Counted from the stretch's first letter, positions 8,467 through 18,331 are shown. The stretch is 64,000 nt of DNA from Fidelibacterota bacterium (GCA_016844945.1 JAERTJ010000142.1:93237-157236); one strand, 5' to 3'. The notes: a model not told the origin generated them from the sequence alone. Numbers and translations are program-made.

Positions 8467-9036
8467 TTAATTCTGTTGAATGGATCTGATGTAGCCAATG
8501 ATTGCCCAACGATCTTCCACTGAAACCTGAGCCTTTAATGATGGCATATTTAGCCAGCCTTCAGATATGGCATTAAACATGTGCCCATCGCTCAATTTTT
8601 TGATGCGTTCATCATGAAAATTGGCTGGTGGAATAGGATATTCGTAATACAGAATCTTCCCTTTTCCATCTGCGTTCACACCATGACAAGCGGTACAATA
8701 AATGTCATAGCGCTCTTTACCACGCTCAAGCATGTCAGAAGTAATAGCCATAGGGGCGTTCATGATAAAGTCACCTGCGGCATCTTTACCCAGGAAATAG
8801 GCATCATCTTCCCGCAACTGACCACGGGCAACAGTCCCTTCCACGGGTGTCCTCATACTGGCACCATCCACAAAGAAATTACTTTCTGATTGTGCCTTGT
8901 ATTTACCTTGAGAATCCATATTGGGGTTCAGGTGTATCGGTGGTTTTTCTGAAAAATTTCCACGTCCACACGAGATTACCAGAATCATAATACCAACGGT
9001 TAGCATCAGACGAGACAGTGATTTTATTGTATTCAT
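8467..9036 (-). CDS. actE: Alternative Complex III subunit ActE, mono-heme cytochrome c lipoprotein
   Basis: Periplasmic mono-heme cytochrome c anchored as a lipoprotein (lipobox LVISC, Cys23), 189 aa. Heme-binding motif CTACH at residues 114-118; the likely distal ligand is Met164 (NMPSL). It would pass electrons from the multiheme ActA to a soluble carrier or directly to the caa3 oxidase. Three ATGs are stacked at the start; the third (9036) is chosen because AGGAG then lies six bases upstream. It is spaced nine bases from actD and seventeen from actF, so it is clearly cotranscribed. Confidence 0.92.
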   Translation of the reverse strand: MNTIKSLSRLMLTVGIMILVISCGRGNFSEKPPIHLNPNMDSQGKYKAQSESNFFVDGASMRTPVEGTVARGQLREDDAYFLGKDAAGDFIMNAPMAITSDMLERGKERYDIYCTACHGVNADGKGKILYYEYPIPPANFHDERIKKLSDGHMFNAISEGWLNMPSLKAQVSVEDRWAIIGYIRSIQQN

Positions 9037-9045
9037 CATCATCTC

Positions 9046-9579
9046 CTACTCGCCTGCCACAAGTTCGACATCGGTTCCACCAATTGAACTGAGGAACTCC
9101 TGGACTTGCGTGTCATCAAACTTTTCATCATCTGATTCAATACTGACATAAAAGGCATCATCAGTCACTTTCGCAAACTTGTCTGAATAAAAAACAGGGT
9201 GGTGCAAGCGAGGCAAACGGTTCAAGTGAAACATTCCCAGCACCGCTCCAAAGGCACCAAACAACACAAATAGGGCAAAGGTGACAATGATAAATGCCTG
9301 CCAACTGAAGAATGGTTTCCCTGATATCACCAGGGGATACTCAACTGCAGCAATCCAGTATTGAAGCCCCATTCCTATTGAGGCACCTGTAAGTGTCATG
9401 CCTCCTACGATATAACCGAGAGGAGACCGCTTGAGACCCATGGCATCATCCATTCCATGAATGGGAAAGGGTGAATGACAGTCAAACTTCTTATATCCGG
9501 CATCGCGGACTTTCTTGGCGGCTTCAATAAGCTCAGCAGGATTAGCAAAACGAGCAAGCGCTCCTAATGTTTGACTCAT
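9046..9579 (-). CDS. actD: Alternative Complex III subunit ActD (DUF3341)
   Basis: Membrane subunit ActD, 177 aa, of the DUF3341 family. An N-terminal soluble alpha/beta part begins [20 protein letters not shown] and carries the conserved [16 protein letters not shown] segment. Two membrane helices follow at about residues 55-80 and 95-120, then the [13 protein letters not shown] motif and an acidic tail. Its start overlaps the end of actC by four bases, which indicates translational coupling. The role in the complex is structural. Confidence 0.92.
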   Translation of the reverse strand: MSQTLGALARFANPAELIEAAKKVRDAGYKKFDCHSPFPIHGMDDAMGLKRSPLGYIVGGMTLTGASIGMGLQYWIAAVEYPLVISGKPFFSWQAFIIVTFALFVLFGAFGAVLGMFHLNRLPRLHHPVFYSDKFAKVTDDAFYVSIESDDEKFDDTQVQEFLSSIGGTDVELVAGE

Positions 9580-11012
9580 TTGGCACCTCCACTCTGTTTG
9601 GCTGGTTTTTCATTGGAATGATAATGATGGGGGTCTGCTTCTGGCATAACACCTTTAACTTCAGCAAGAGCCACCATGGGTAGAAACCTCAAGAACAGCA
9701 GGAAGAAAGTGAAAAACAATCCAAAACTTCCCACAAAGGTCAGAATATCCCAGATGGATGGTGAGTAGTAGTCCCAACTTGAAGGCAGAAAATCTCGTGA
9801 TAGGGACGTCACTGTAATAACAAATCTTTCAAACCACATACCAATATTTACAAAAATGGAAGCCACAAACATCACAGGGATACTACGCCGTAATTTTTTG
9901 AACCAGAATATCTGCGGGGTAATCACATTACATAAGAACATGATCCAGTATGCCCAGGCATAGGGTCCAAAAGCTCTATTGATAAAAGCAAAAACTTCGA
10001 ATTGATTCCCAGAATACCAGGCAATAAAGAACTCAGTCAAATAGGCATAGCCCACCATGGAGCCAGTTACTAAAATGATTTTATTCATTTTCTCAAGATG
10101 GCCGATGGTGATAATGTCTTCCAGACCATATATCTTCCGGGCAATAATTGCCAGGGTCATCACCATACCAAAACCAGAGAACACGGCACCTGCTACGAAA
10201 TAAGGTGGGAAAATTGTTGTATGCCAACCTGGTATCAAACTCGTTGCAAAGTCTGTTGCAACAACTGAGTGGACTGAAAGTACCAGAGGGGTAGCCAACC
10301 CGGCTAACATGAGATATGCTTTTTCATAGTGCTGCCACTGACGATTTCCACCTCTCCAACCCAGGGCAAAGAAGCCGAGAACCTTTTTACGAAGCTTAGT
10401 TGCTCGATCACGAAGGGTTGCCAGATCAGGAATAAGACCAACGTACCAGAACAGGGTTGATACGGTAAAATAGGTACCAACTGCAAAAATATCCCAGAGG
10501 AGCGGGCTTCTGAAGTTGGGCCAGATCAACATCTGATTTGGTACGGGAAACATATAATATGCCAACCAGATACGACCGACATGAATTCCCGGAAAAACCA
10601 ACGCTGAAATAACGGCAAAAATAGTCATGGCTTCAGCAAAACGGTTAATCGCAGTCCGCCATTGTTGTCTCAGGAGAAACAAAATGGCTGAAATCAAGGT
10701 TCCGGCATGTCCAATACCCACCCAGAACACAAAATTTACAATTGCCCACCCCCAACCAACGGGATTATTCAGACCCCAGATACCGGTACCTTCCCAGACC
10801 AGCCAGCCAATGGCTCCCAGGAGAACCATCAATCCAGATACAGCCATGGCAAACAATAGATACCATTTCGGAGGGGTTTTTGTTTCAACGATGCCGCTGA
10901 CTTTATCTGTCAGGGTCGTAAAGGTATGACCGCCAGTCACCAGCGGTTCTTCACCCCCGACAGCAAGTGCTGCATCGGAATCTCTTTTGGGATGTTTGTT
11001 TAATTCGCTCAC
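9576..11012 (-). CDS. actC: Alternative Complex III subunit ActC (NrfD-like quinol-binding membrane subunit)
   Basis: NrfD/PsrC-family membrane protein, 478 aa, about ten membrane helices, the presumed quinol-oxidising subunit next to the iron-sulfur domain of ActB. Characteristic stretches are [39 protein letters not shown] and [16 protein letters not shown]. The C-terminus is soluble with HHYHSNEKP. It lies 34 bases downstream of actB and overlaps actD by four bases. Length and order match ActC of Rhodothermus-type operons. Confidence 0.93.
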   Translation of the reverse strand: MSELNKHPKRDSDAALAVGGEEPLVTGGHTFTTLTDKVSGIVETKTPPKWYLLFAMAVSGLMVLLGAIGWLVWEGTGIWGLNNPVGWGWAIVNFVFWVGIGHAGTLISAILFLLRQQWRTAINRFAEAMTIFAVISALVFPGIHVGRIWLAYYMFPVPNQMLIWPNFRSPLLWDIFAVGTYFTVSTLFWYVGLIPDLATLRDRATKLRKKVLGFFALGWRGGNRQWQHYEKAYLMLAGLATPLVLSVHSVVATDFATSLIPGWHTTIFPPYFVAGAVFSGFGMVMTLAIIARKIYGLEDIITIGHLEKMNKIILVTGSMVGYAYLTEFFIAWYSGNQFEVFAFINRAFGPYAWAYWIMFLCNVITPQIFWFKKLRRSIPVMFVASIFVNIGMWFERFVITVTSLSRDFLPSSWDYYSPSIWDILTFVGSFGLFFTFFLLFLRFLPMVALAEVKGVMPEADPHHYHSNEKPAKQSGGAK

Positions 11013-11046
11013 TTTAGAGTTCCATATAGTTTCATTGCTTCAATCA

Positions 11047-14000
11047 CTACGCACCATGTCCATGGGCGCTATGTTCATCATCACCCATCTCAACCAGAGC
11101 AGGATTCGGGTTACGCAGTTTGGCTCCATAACTGGTACGTGGTTGCAGATTCAGTTCACCCAATAAGGCATAATCACGGTTTTGTGCTTTAATTTTGGAA
11201 ACTTCGCTGTTTGGATCATTGATGTTTCCAAAGGCAATAGCATCAGTGGGACAAGCCTGTTGACAGGCGACGACCACATCGCCATCTTCAAGTTCTCGAC
11301 CTTCGTTTTTAACCTCAATCTTAGCCACATTGATACGTTGGACACAGAAAGTACATTTCTCCATGACTCCCCGGAACCTGACAGAAACATCAGGGTTCAT
11401 AGCCATCTCAACAATCTCAGGCATATCCTTTGTGTAGTTGAAGAAGTTGAATCGACGCACTTTATAAGGACAGTTGTTCGCACAATAACGCGTACCAATG
11501 CAGCGGTTGTAGGCCATTTCGTTCAGACCTTCCTCGCTGTGCGTGGTAGCTGCTACGGGGCAAACACCCTCACAAGGCGCCATCTCACAGTGCTGACAGG
11601 CAATGGGCTGAAAAATCATTTCTGGATCTTCAACATCACCCGTGTAATAACGATCAAGACGAATCCAGCTCATATCGCGGCCATTGCTGACCTCTTCTTT
11701 ACCTATGACTGGAATATTGTTTTCACTCTGACAGGCAATAGTACATGCAGAACAGCCGGTACAACTGGTGAGATCAATTGACATGCCCCACTGGTTACCA
11801 TCAGAATAATCATGCTCTTTCCACAAGCCCTTGAGCTCTTGCTTCTCAGCAAAAGCCATAGCGAATTCCGGGTCCTCCTTGTAATCAGCAAGCGTGCTTT
11901 CGCGAACGATGGTGGGCAATCTTTCCTGGATGGCATCAGCAGCCAGTTTTTCCTCATCAAAGCCATGGTTATCCTGAACACAAGCCAGGGTATAGCTTCC
12001 AAATGCTTTTTCGGCGGAAAAACCACTTGAGATATGCATGCCTGAGGAACTTCTTAATGTACTGACATTAGAACCCACGCCATTAGAAACACGACCAATA
12101 TTGCGGCCATAACCTAACTCAAGGGCAATGGTATTATCCGCCATTCCCGGCTGAATCCAGACAGGTAGTGTCACATCGACACCATTATGGCTAATTTTCA
12201 ATAGATCTTCATTTTTAACCTGGAGGTGTTTCGCAGTATTGGCACCTAATAGCGCCACATTATCCCAGGTAACCTTTGTAACGGGATCAGGTAATTCCTG
12301 CATCCAACCATTGTTGGCATATCGGCCGTCAAAACTGGTAAAAGATGCTGTGAAAATGACCTCAATGTCAGAAACTGATGCTGACGAGGCATAGTAGCGC
12401 CCCATGGAAACAACACCCTGAGCTCTGGCTTTATTCAGGACAACAGGAGTTTCACGATTTGTTTCATAGAAACCATCATGAACAACTTTTCGCCAGGCTT
12501 TGTCAAATCCACTCTCGCCAAGAATACCTTTCCATGTCTCTTGTACCACGTCATAGGCAGTCACTGCTTCATCAGAGATCAGGTCAGCTAAGACATCAAG
12601 ATTACTTTTGCCATCAAACAGCGGAGCAATCAAGGGTTGAATGATTCCGGCGCCACCATATCCAGACACATCACCCCAACTCTCCAGAAAATGGGCGGCT
12701 GGAATGTGCCAGGATGTTTTTGAGGATGTTTCATCAACATGTGATGATAGATGGACTGAGTAATCCACCTTACTCAAGCCCTTAAGAAAGTCCACATCAG
12801 CCGGACTTTGATAGACAGGGTTTCCACCGAGTATAACAAGTGATTGTATCTTGCCGGCATTCATGTCTTTGCCCAGGTCTACAAATGATTTCAGGTTAGA
12901 AACTTGCATATCGGGGTTCACAGAATACGACACTGTTTTGTCGGTATTACCCAATGCATTATTCATTAATGCAATGAGGGTGTGAACCTCTGCAGGTTGT
13001 CGTCGACCACCTACAATAAGAGATTGTCCCTTGTTAGCGATTAGATCTTTCGCCAGTTCTGAAATCCATTTCTTATCGAATTCAGCATTAACTCTTGGGG
13101 CACTGATGTCTAACCCTTGATTGCTCAGCTCATGCGTTAGCGCTGCGGCAAACATACCGACCTGGCTATTCTGTACTCTGAGACGATGATCTGCCATACC
13201 ACCTGTAATGGTGTAAGTACCTTCCACCACATAGAGACGATTCATACTGTCTTTTTCTGACTGCACTTTGCGTCGCGATGCAAAATCTCGGGCATGGGGG
13301 ATATCATTGCTATCCATCTGTAGGAAGTCTGAATCCAGAGAAAGAACGACATTGGCTTTTTTGAACGTATAGTTGGGTTTGGCTGCTGAACCAGTAGCCG
13401 CCTCAACTCCAGCAATTATATTTTCATCGCTAACACTATCATAGGTAACCCAGCGGGCTCTTGGGTATTTTTTGATGAATGCTTCACTCAGGCGCATCAT
13501 GGAAGGAGATGCAAAACCTTCTGTGAGAATTGCTAAACCTTCACCACCATTTTCTGCATACTTCTCAGCTTCTTGCATCCAGGCTCTACGATAGGCATCC
13601 CATTTGGAATTTTTACCTTTGTGCAAAACCACCTGAGATCGGTCTGGATCGTAAAGGTTGAGCATTTCTGCCTGCATAAAAACATTGGAAGAACCACCTG
13701 AAGCTGGATGGCTTTTGTTGCCCTCAATTTTTGTGGGCCGACCTTCGTGGCTCTCTACCAGAAGACCAAAGGATTCGGTTCCAAAAGGCATGTTGGTAGC
13801 GTAATACTGTGGTTTTCCAGGGATGACTTCTTCAGGTTTAACCACATACGGAATGATTTTCTCAACGGGGCGACGGCAGCTGGTAAGACCAGCCAGGGCC
13901 ATGGATGCCCCCATGAGACTCAAAAATTTTCTTCGTGAGACAGGGTTTTTCAGTTCATCGGCACCTTCTGGAAACTCCTTCTCGACCAACTCCTTAAACT

Positions 14001-14076
14001 CAGGTGTTTCAGCGAGATGATCCAGACTTCGCCAATAGGTTTTTCCCTGTGTATTGGCTTTTATTGTATTACTCAT
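11047..14076 (-). CDS. actB: Alternative Complex III subunit ActB (molybdopterin-like domain fused to four-cluster ferredoxin)
   Basis: Large periplasm-facing electron-transfer subunit, 1009 aa. The N-terminus carries a twin-arginine-like motif SRRKFLSLMG at residues 47-56 ahead of a hydrophobic stretch ending LTSC, so it is probably Tat-exported. Residues up to about 760 resemble the molybdopterin oxidoreductase B1 fold, which in ActB holds no cofactor. The last 240 residues carry four cysteine clusters starting CTGCSACTIAC, CQHCEMAPCEGVCP, CANNCPYKV and CTFCVQRI. These bind three [4Fe-4S] and one [3Fe-4S] centres in known complexes. The start at 14076 gives an ATGA overlap with actA and places AGGA eight bases upstream. 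Confidence 0.93.
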   Translation of the reverse strand: MSNTIKANTQGKTYWRSLDHLAETPEFKELVEKEFPEGADELKNPVSRRKFLSLMGASMALAGLTSCRRPVEKIIPYVVKPEEVIPGKPQYYATNMPFGTESFGLLVESHEGRPTKIEGNKSHPASGGSSNVFMQAEMLNLYDPDRSQVVLHKGKNSKWDAYRRAWMQEAEKYAENGGEGLAILTEGFASPSMMRLSEAFIKKYPRARWVTYDSVSDENIIAGVEAATGSAAKPNYTFKKANVVLSLDSDFLQMDSNDIPHARDFASRRKVQSEKDSMNRLYVVEGTYTITGGMADHRLRVQNSQVGMFAAALTHELSNQGLDISAPRVNAEFDKKWISELAKDLIANKGQSLIVGGRRQPAEVHTLIALMNNALGNTDKTVSYSVNPDMQVSNLKSFVDLGKDMNAGKIQSLVILGGNPVYQSPADVDFLKGLSKVDYSVHLSSHVDETSSKTSWHIPAAHFLESWGDVSGYGGAGIIQPLIAPLFDGKSNLDVLADLISDEAVTAYDVVQETWKGILGESGFDKAWRKVVHDGFYETNRETPVVLNKARAQGVVSMGRYYASSASVSDIEVIFTASFTSFDGRYANNGWMQELPDPVTKVTWDNVALLGANTAKHLQVKNEDLLKISHNGVDVTLPVWIQPGMADNTIALELGYGRNIGRVSNGVGSNVSTLRSSSGMHISSGFSAEKAFGSYTLACVQDNHGFDEEKLAADAIQERLPTIVRESTLADYKEDPEFAMAFAEKQELKGLWKEHDYSDGNQWGMSIDLTSCTGCSACTIACQSENNIPVIGKEEVSNGRDMSWIRLDRYYTGDVEDPEMIFQPIACQHCEMAPCEGVCPVAATTHSEEGLNEMAYNRCIGTRYCANNCPYKVRRFNFFNYTKDMPEIVEMAMNPDVSVRFRGVMEKCTFCVQRINVAKIEVKNEGRELEDGDVVVACQQACPTDAIAFGNINDPNSEVSKIKAQNRDYALLGELNLQPRTSYGAKLRNPNPALVEMGDDEHSAHGHGA

Positions 14077-14723
14077 CTGTGACATCCTGTACAATCCGTG
14101 ATGGGGGCTTTGATTTTTAGCCGCTCTATCTGTTTTGCTGCAAATTCAGCCTGATTGGCTGGTGGTGTCCAATTCATATTCGTAATCTCGCTGGCTGGAC
14201 GCAGGTGATCCTCTGGATTGCGATGGCAGGTTAAGCACCACCCCATGCTCAATGTTTCATGCTGAGCCACCACTTCCATTTCAGCGACATTGCCATGACA
14301 GCTGGCACACCCGACACCCACATTGATGTGAGCGGAATGATCAAAATAGACATAGTCAGGTGATTTATGAATGCGGACCCACTCCAGGGGTTTTCCACTA
14401 CTAAAGCTTTCCCGAACAAGGGCCAACTTCTCGCTATCAGCCTTGATCATGTTGTGACAATTCATACAGGTCTTCGTTGGCGGCAAACCAGCAACTGGAG
14501 AAGACTCCACACCGGTATGACAAAAACGACAGTCTAACCCGAGATCCCTGGCATGTACTTTATGACTGTAGGGGACGGGTTGTGTAGGACGATAACCAAC
14601 ATCTGTATACGAGGGTGATGCATAATACCAGACCAGACCGACGATCATAATCAGAGTCAAGCCTGCACCAACGGCAACATATAGAGGCACCTTATTCGTC
14701 CATTTGGGGAATATCTGAGCCAA
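14073..14723 (-). CDS. actA: Alternative Complex III subunit ActA, pentaheme cytochrome c
   Basis: Membrane-anchored pentaheme cytochrome c, 216 aa, first gene of the operon. One membrane helix at residues 14-34, then five heme-binding motifs: CRFCH (65-69), CMNCH (86-90), CASCH (139-143), CLTCH (163-167) and CTGCH (211-215). It takes electrons from the iron-sulfur chain of ActB and hands them to ActE. Its stop overlaps the actB start (ATGA). Five hemes is the usual number for ActA. Confidence 0.95.
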   Translation of the reverse strand: MAQIFPKWTNKVPLYVAVGAGLTLIMIVGLVWYYASPSYTDVGYRPTQPVPYSHKVHARDLGLDCRFCHTGVESSPVAGLPPTKTCMNCHNMIKADSEKLALVRESFSSGKPLEWVRIHKSPDYVYFDHSAHINVGVGCASCHGNVAEMEVVAQHETLSMGWCLTCHRNPEDHLRPASEITNMNWTPPANQAEFAAKQIERLKIKAPITDCTGCHR

Positions 14724-15172
14724 GATTTATCCCTTTATTTATGTTCCAATGTTTGGGTTTTTGAGAGGGCTTTTAAGTCTCTCGGAAGTTAACGCCGAGC
14801 ATCCTTCGTATTCCCCTCATTTAATGGCTAGCATGATACAATCCCGTCAAAATAATGACAAGTAGTTTATCAATATCAGGGCATTAGAAATTAAGATAAA
14901 TATAATCACCAAAATGGTATTGTCGGTTGCTGGTAACAACTATTTTGTAATGATTTGCTCCGGTAGTTCGTCATGCTGAGCAGAGTCGAAGCATATGCTT
15001 TCTGTTTAGATCGTTTCCACTGGAATTCTGTGAATCACACCGACTTTTGGTTCCTGGGCTACAATCAGCCGCTCTAGCCATTGTATTATACCCTCGACGG
15101 AGTTTATGCTGAATTGAGATGAAGTGCTCGGGGTGACACAAGCCTGGTATGATGGCATGAAGTATTTTCTGA
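14724..15172. other. intergenic region upstream of the act operon, with dispersed repeat fragments
   Basis: About 450 bases without a gene, holding the act operon promoter. Two short dispersed sequences are visible: GTCATGCTGAGCAGAGTCGA at about 14970-14989, and a 22-base piece at 15116-15137 (starting GAGATGAAGTGCTCGG) that recurs inverted at 23467-23488. I could not pick a promoter with confidence. Confidence 0.5.
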
Positions 15173-15940
15173 TTAGTTTTCTAACGATGTATCCGCAAAA
15201 TGTCCCATCGCTTCACACATGAATGCAGCCAGGCCGGGTTTGAACTTCTCGTAAAAAGCCGCAAACTCTGGATTCTCAACATACATCTGCCCCAGACCTT
15301 TATACATGACTGCAGGACAAACATAGAAGTTTTCTATCCAGGCATGATGGTCTTTGATCAAGCCCTGAACTTCAGGTGAGGTGGCTCCCATTTCCATATT
15401 GTCCGCAATAGCCTGGGTGACCCTGTCGCCCTGTTTCTGAACATTATTGAATTGATCCTTTGACATCTTACCAATATTGCGTCTGGATTCTGCCACTTTC
15501 TCAGGGTCATATTTTTCATCGACCTCTTTATTCCAGCGATCGATTTTTTCCTGATCGAAGCCCTTATACAGATCTTTGTCTTTTAGTGTCATGCTATAAT
15601 CTCCTTGAAGCTTTTCCAGTGTTTGATCCAGGGTTTGGATTAACTGGTCCATCTGCTTGTGTTTTTGGATAAGTGTTTGGCGATGTGTTTTTAGTGCCTG
15701 TACAAAGTCAAAGTCTGGATCATCCAAAATCTTACTGATTTGCTCAAGGCTGAAATCCAATTCTCGATAGAACAATATTTGTTGTAATCGCAACAGGTCA
15801 TTCTCATCGTAATATCGATACTTCTTTTCAGATCGTATTGCTGGTTTAAGAAGGCCGATCTCATCATAGTGGTGAAGGGTTCTCACCGTTACCCCTGAAA
15901 GGTCTGCTACCTGTTTTACTCTATACTGTTTTATCGACAC
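15173..15940 (-). CDS. MerR-family regulator with TipAS ligand-binding domain
   Basis: Transcription regulator, 255 aa. Residues 1-75 form a MerR winged helix (YRVKQVADLSGVTVRTLHHYDEIGL), followed by a dimerisation coiled coil to about 125. Residues 130-255 are a TipAS-type all-helical domain, which in Streptomyces TipA binds thiopeptides and related antibiotics (here DHHAWIENFYVCPAVMYKGLGQMYVENPEF). Its own promoter has the long 19-bp spacer that MerR proteins untwist, so it is probably autoregulated. No obvious target gene lies next to it. The ligand is unknown. Confidence 0.92.
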   Translation of the reverse strand: MSIKQYRVKQVADLSGVTVRTLHHYDEIGLLKPAIRSEKKYRYYDENDLLRLQQILFYRELDFSLEQISKILDDPDFDFVQALKTHRQTLIQKHKQMDQLIQTLDQTLEKLQGDYSMTLKDKDLYKGFDQEKIDRWNKEVDEKYDPEKVAESRRNIGKMSKDQFNNVQKQGDRVTQAIADNMEMGATSPEVQGLIKDHHAWIENFYVCPAVMYKGLGQMYVENPEFAAFYEKFKPGLAAFMCEAMGHFADTSLEN

Positions 15941-15968
15941 AATTCACACCTATCCATTATCACTGCCT

Positions 15969-15999
15969 ATTATAGGCTATAACGTTGGGTGAGGGTCAA
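15969..15999 (-). promoter_or_regulatory. MerR-type promoter with 19-bp spacer
   Basis: On the minus strand TTGACC (15999-15994) and TATAAT (15974-15969) are separated by 19 bases, the overlong spacing typical of promoters activated by MerR-family DNA twisting. A near-perfect palindrome GCCTATTATAGGC (15965-15977) covers the -10 box. The promoter points into the TipAS regulator gene 29 bases away. Confidence 0.8.
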
Positions 16000-16038
16000 G
16001 TGGTTTTCTCTCTAATGAACCAAATATCTTTAGTCGTC

Positions 16039-16098
16039 TTTGCGCCTGTCAGGTCGAAGCTACTAATGTGTAGACTGGAGGAGTGCAGCGACGAAGCA
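16039..16098 (+). repeat. dispersed repeat, copy 1
   Basis: About 60 bases beginning TTTGCGCCTGTCAGGTCGAA and containing GTAGACTGGAGGAGTG. It matches, inverted, the stretch 23260-23317 with only a handful of differences. It is non-coding in both places. Confidence 0.8.
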
Positions 16099-16242
16099 AT
16101 CTCTTTTTTTCCCAACGAAATGAACTAAGCTTACGAACTCAATAAAAACCATTCGTTTTTTTTCGTGGGTTCGTTGTTTATGAAACCTTAAGCCAATCTG
16201 AGTAGGATTCTCACAAAGGTGTTTTTAATGCCGGTGGAGGGA

Positions 16243-16279
16243 CAATCGTCATCCTTCGAAAGCCTCAGGAAGACGATTG
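16243..16279 (-). terminator. hairpin after the phosphodiester glycosidase gene
   Basis: CAATCGTC / GACGATTG arms of eight bases with an inner CCT/AGG, directly downstream of the minus-strand stop at 16292. There is no T-run as clear as in the other terminators. The loop has the TTCGAAAGCCTCAGG signature shared with the palindromic repeats near 36057 and 37045, so it may be a repeat that acts as a 3' end. Confidence 0.5.
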
Positions 16280-16291
16280 GGGTACTCTTTT

Positions 16292-17068
16292 CTATCGAAT
16301 TCCCAAAAGGATGGGTAGGGGTCGGTTGGTATTAAAGTTCAACTCAGGATGGCTCCTGGAATACAGGGCTGTAGAAGAGCCTCCATCCAGATTCATGACC
16401 GAAAGGGTTTTTCCTTTAAATACAGGTAATGACAGAAGGTGCTCAGCCATTTGCTCCAAGGGACCCACATGTCGTGTGATGATGAAATACTTCATGTCAT
16501 CTTCTTTGGTGTGGGCGAGAAATGTTCTGAGATGCTGACTCTCACCATTAATTGAAGCCTTGATAGACAGCGTGTCAATCACGTTTTCGTGAATGACCAA
16601 AGGTCCGGTTTGAAACTCTATTGATGTTGAATGAGTCATACTGGAGTCCCATAAATCAAGACCAGGAAAATCAAGATACCCCAAGTGGGTATCCAGAATT
16701 GCCATATGGGTGAGCTGCCGATCTGCTTTTATTGGTGTATGTTGAACACCCAGGATTGAAAGCCATCCAGCATGAATGCGTGATCCCTCAAAATAGGAGC
16801 CATTGATGATATAAGAGAAGTTGTATTTTTCAGCAGCTTCGCCAAGGGATAAAGGCTGTGATGGTTCATAGATGATTTCATAATTATGGTTAAAACCAAC
16901 GATGGTCATCTCATAAGCCTTCGAACTATAGATAAGAACACCCTCTTCTATCAGTGTATTCTCATATTGAATATCTGAAGTTTCAGTCAGAAAGGTGTTG
17001 TGGGTACATTGTAACATAAACAGACTGGCGATGATGATGACACAAACTTTTGTAAACCTCTTTGACAC
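16292..17068 (-). CDS. phosphodiester glycosidase-family (NAGPA-like) lipoprotein
   Basis: Exported lipoprotein (lipobox MLQC near residue 21), 258 aa, of the phosphodiester glycosidase / NAGPA C-terminal family. The family's conserved segments are visible: YIINGSYFEG, then GPLVI, and MNLDGGSSTALY near the C-terminus. Relatives hydrolyse sugar phosphodiester bonds, for instance uncovering mannose-6-phosphate or acting on exopolysaccharide; the substrate here is unknown. It is 15 bases downstream of the small CBU_0592-type gene and may be cotranscribed with it. Confidence 0.85.
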   Translation of the reverse strand: MSKRFTKVCVIIIASLFMLQCTHNTFLTETSDIQYENTLIEEGVLIYSSKAYEMTIVGFNHNYEIIYEPSQPLSLGEAAEKYNFSYIINGSYFEGSRIHAGWLSILGVQHTPIKADRQLTHMAILDTHLGYLDFPGLDLWDSSMTHSTSIEFQTGPLVIHENVIDTLSIKASINGESQHLRTFLAHTKEDDMKYFIITRHVGPLEQMAEHLLSLPVFKGKTLSVMNLDGGSSTALYSRSHPELNFNTNRPLPILLGIR

Positions 17069-17083
17069 GTCTATTCTCTCCTG

Positions 17084-17332
17084 CTAACTGTTGGCTTTGG
17101 TATAATAACGTTTTATTCCGTTTAGGGCAATGAGTGCCCAGAAGATGTTTAGGATCAGGGGACCATAGACACCGAAATAGTAGGTGTTCACACAAATCAA
17201 CAGCGCTCCAAAAAGGTTCGCGAGTTGATAAGGAAGATCATTTGAAGTCCACCTTTTTGAAGAGTTATTAAAGTATGCCAGGAGAAGCAAGGCTGCGCCT
17301 ATTATCCCCATGATTTGCATGAATGTATCCAT
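17084..17332 (-). CDS. CBU_0592-family small membrane protein
   Basis: 82-aa protein with three hydrophobic segments (GIIGAALLLLAYF, NLFGALLICVNTYYF, LILNIFWALIALNGI) and a basic end. The pattern, including the helix-flanking asparagines and the WALIAL segment, matches the CBU_0592 family of uncharacterised membrane proteins. No clear ribosome site was found. It lies 15 bases upstream of the phosphodiester glycosidase-like gene. Confidence 0.75.
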   Translation of the reverse strand: MDTFMQIMGIIGAALLLLAYFNNSSKRWTSNDLPYQLANLFGALLICVNTYYFGVYGPLILNIFWALIALNGIKRYYTKANS

Positions 17333-17431
17333 GAAGTGTTACCAATCTTGCAGTTTGTTGTTGGAGGCAGATCGCGATCCACCCAAACACTTTTGACTAA
17401 TAAACCCGATGGCATTTATCCTGATAAGGGA

Positions 17432-18331
17432 TTATTTCCCCCGGCCGCGCATGGTGGGATCCAGGGCATCGCGGAGTCCTTCGCCAAAGAGATTAAACCC
17501 GATTACCATTACAGCTACTGCCAACCCCGGGAAAACAGAAATCCACCATTCCCCACGTAGGTGCATACGACCAAAAGCGATCATGGAGCCCCAGCTGGGT
17601 TCCGGGGGTTGAGCCCCCAGACCAATAAACGATAGGGATGCTTCAGCCATAACAGCACCGGCTATGCTCATGGTAAACGCCACAATAACTGGCGCCAGGC
17701 TATTGGGAACCACATGGCGCATAACGATCCGAAAGGTTGAATATCCCAGCGATCGAGCAGCGGTAACATACTCTTGCTCAACAATGGTGAGTACTTGAGC
17801 CCGCATGATTCGCGCCATACCTGGCCAACTCACCAGTCCAATAGCCAGCATGGCAACTTCAATACTGGGTCTTGGGACGGCTGCTGTAATTCCTATCATA
17901 AAGAGCAATGCGGGAAACCCGAACATCACATCGGTAAAACGCATAATAATGGTTTCAGTCCATCCTCTAAAAAACCCGGCAATTAAACCAAGGATGGCTC
18001 CAATCAGAAGCGAAATGGAGCTGGCGATAATCCCAACCTTAAGTGAAATGCGAGCACCATAAATGATTCGTGATAATACATCTCGCCCTTCTTCATCTGT
18101 CCCCAACCAGTGTTGGGGGGAGGGCGGGTTCAGACTGATATCAAGATCGGCGGCGTACGGGTTATAGGGTGCCACCCATGGTGCAAACACCCCAACAAAA
18201 ATCAGCAGGCAAACCAGGAAGAGACCAAACAAAGCCACCTTGTTTTTTCGGATTTGCCGAATGGTTTCTGATGTAATACTACCGCGCATAGAGAAAGACC
18301 ACTTTTTTGATAATTCCCGGTATGATCGCAT
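17432..18331 (-). CDS. ABC transporter permease, dipeptide/oligopeptide (DppC/OppC) type
   Basis: Inner-membrane permease, 299 aa, second member of the DppB/DppC pair. It has an N-terminal OppC_N helix (FGLFLVCLLIFVGVFAPWVA), six membrane segments in all, and the EAA-type coupling loop EQEYVTAARSLGYSTFRIVMRHVVPNSLAP. The substrate is probably peptides, or nickel or sugar oligomers in some relatives. It lies 30 bases after the dppB-like gene. No binding protein or ATPase gene is adjacent, so these must be encoded elsewhere. Confidence 0.9.
   Translation of the reverse strand: MRSYRELSKKWSFSMRGSITSETIRQIRKNKVALFGLFLVCLLIFVGVFAPWVAPYNPYAADLDISLNPPSPQHWLGTDEEGRDVLSRIIYGARISLKVGIIASSISLLIGAILGLIAGFFRGWTETIIMRFTDVMFGFPALLFMIGITAAVPRPSIEVAMLAIGLVSWPGMARIMRAQVLTIVEQEYVTAARSLGYSTFRIVMRHVVPNSLAPVIVAFTMSIAGAVMAEASLSFIGLGAQPPEPSWGSMIAFGRMHLRGEWWISVFPGLAVAVMVIGFNLFGEGLRDALDPTMRGRGK

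Larger units (their letters stand above)
15941..16291. other. intergenic region with a dispersed repeat
   Basis: Holds the MerR-type promoter, a roughly 60-base dispersed repeat copy at 16039-16098 and a hairpin at 16243-16279. No gene seen. Confidence 0.5.

Noticed and set aside
11182..11781. 199-aa plus-strand open frame inside actB
   Set aside because: Shadow of actB, which has strong domain evidence on the minus strand; composition is that of antisense.
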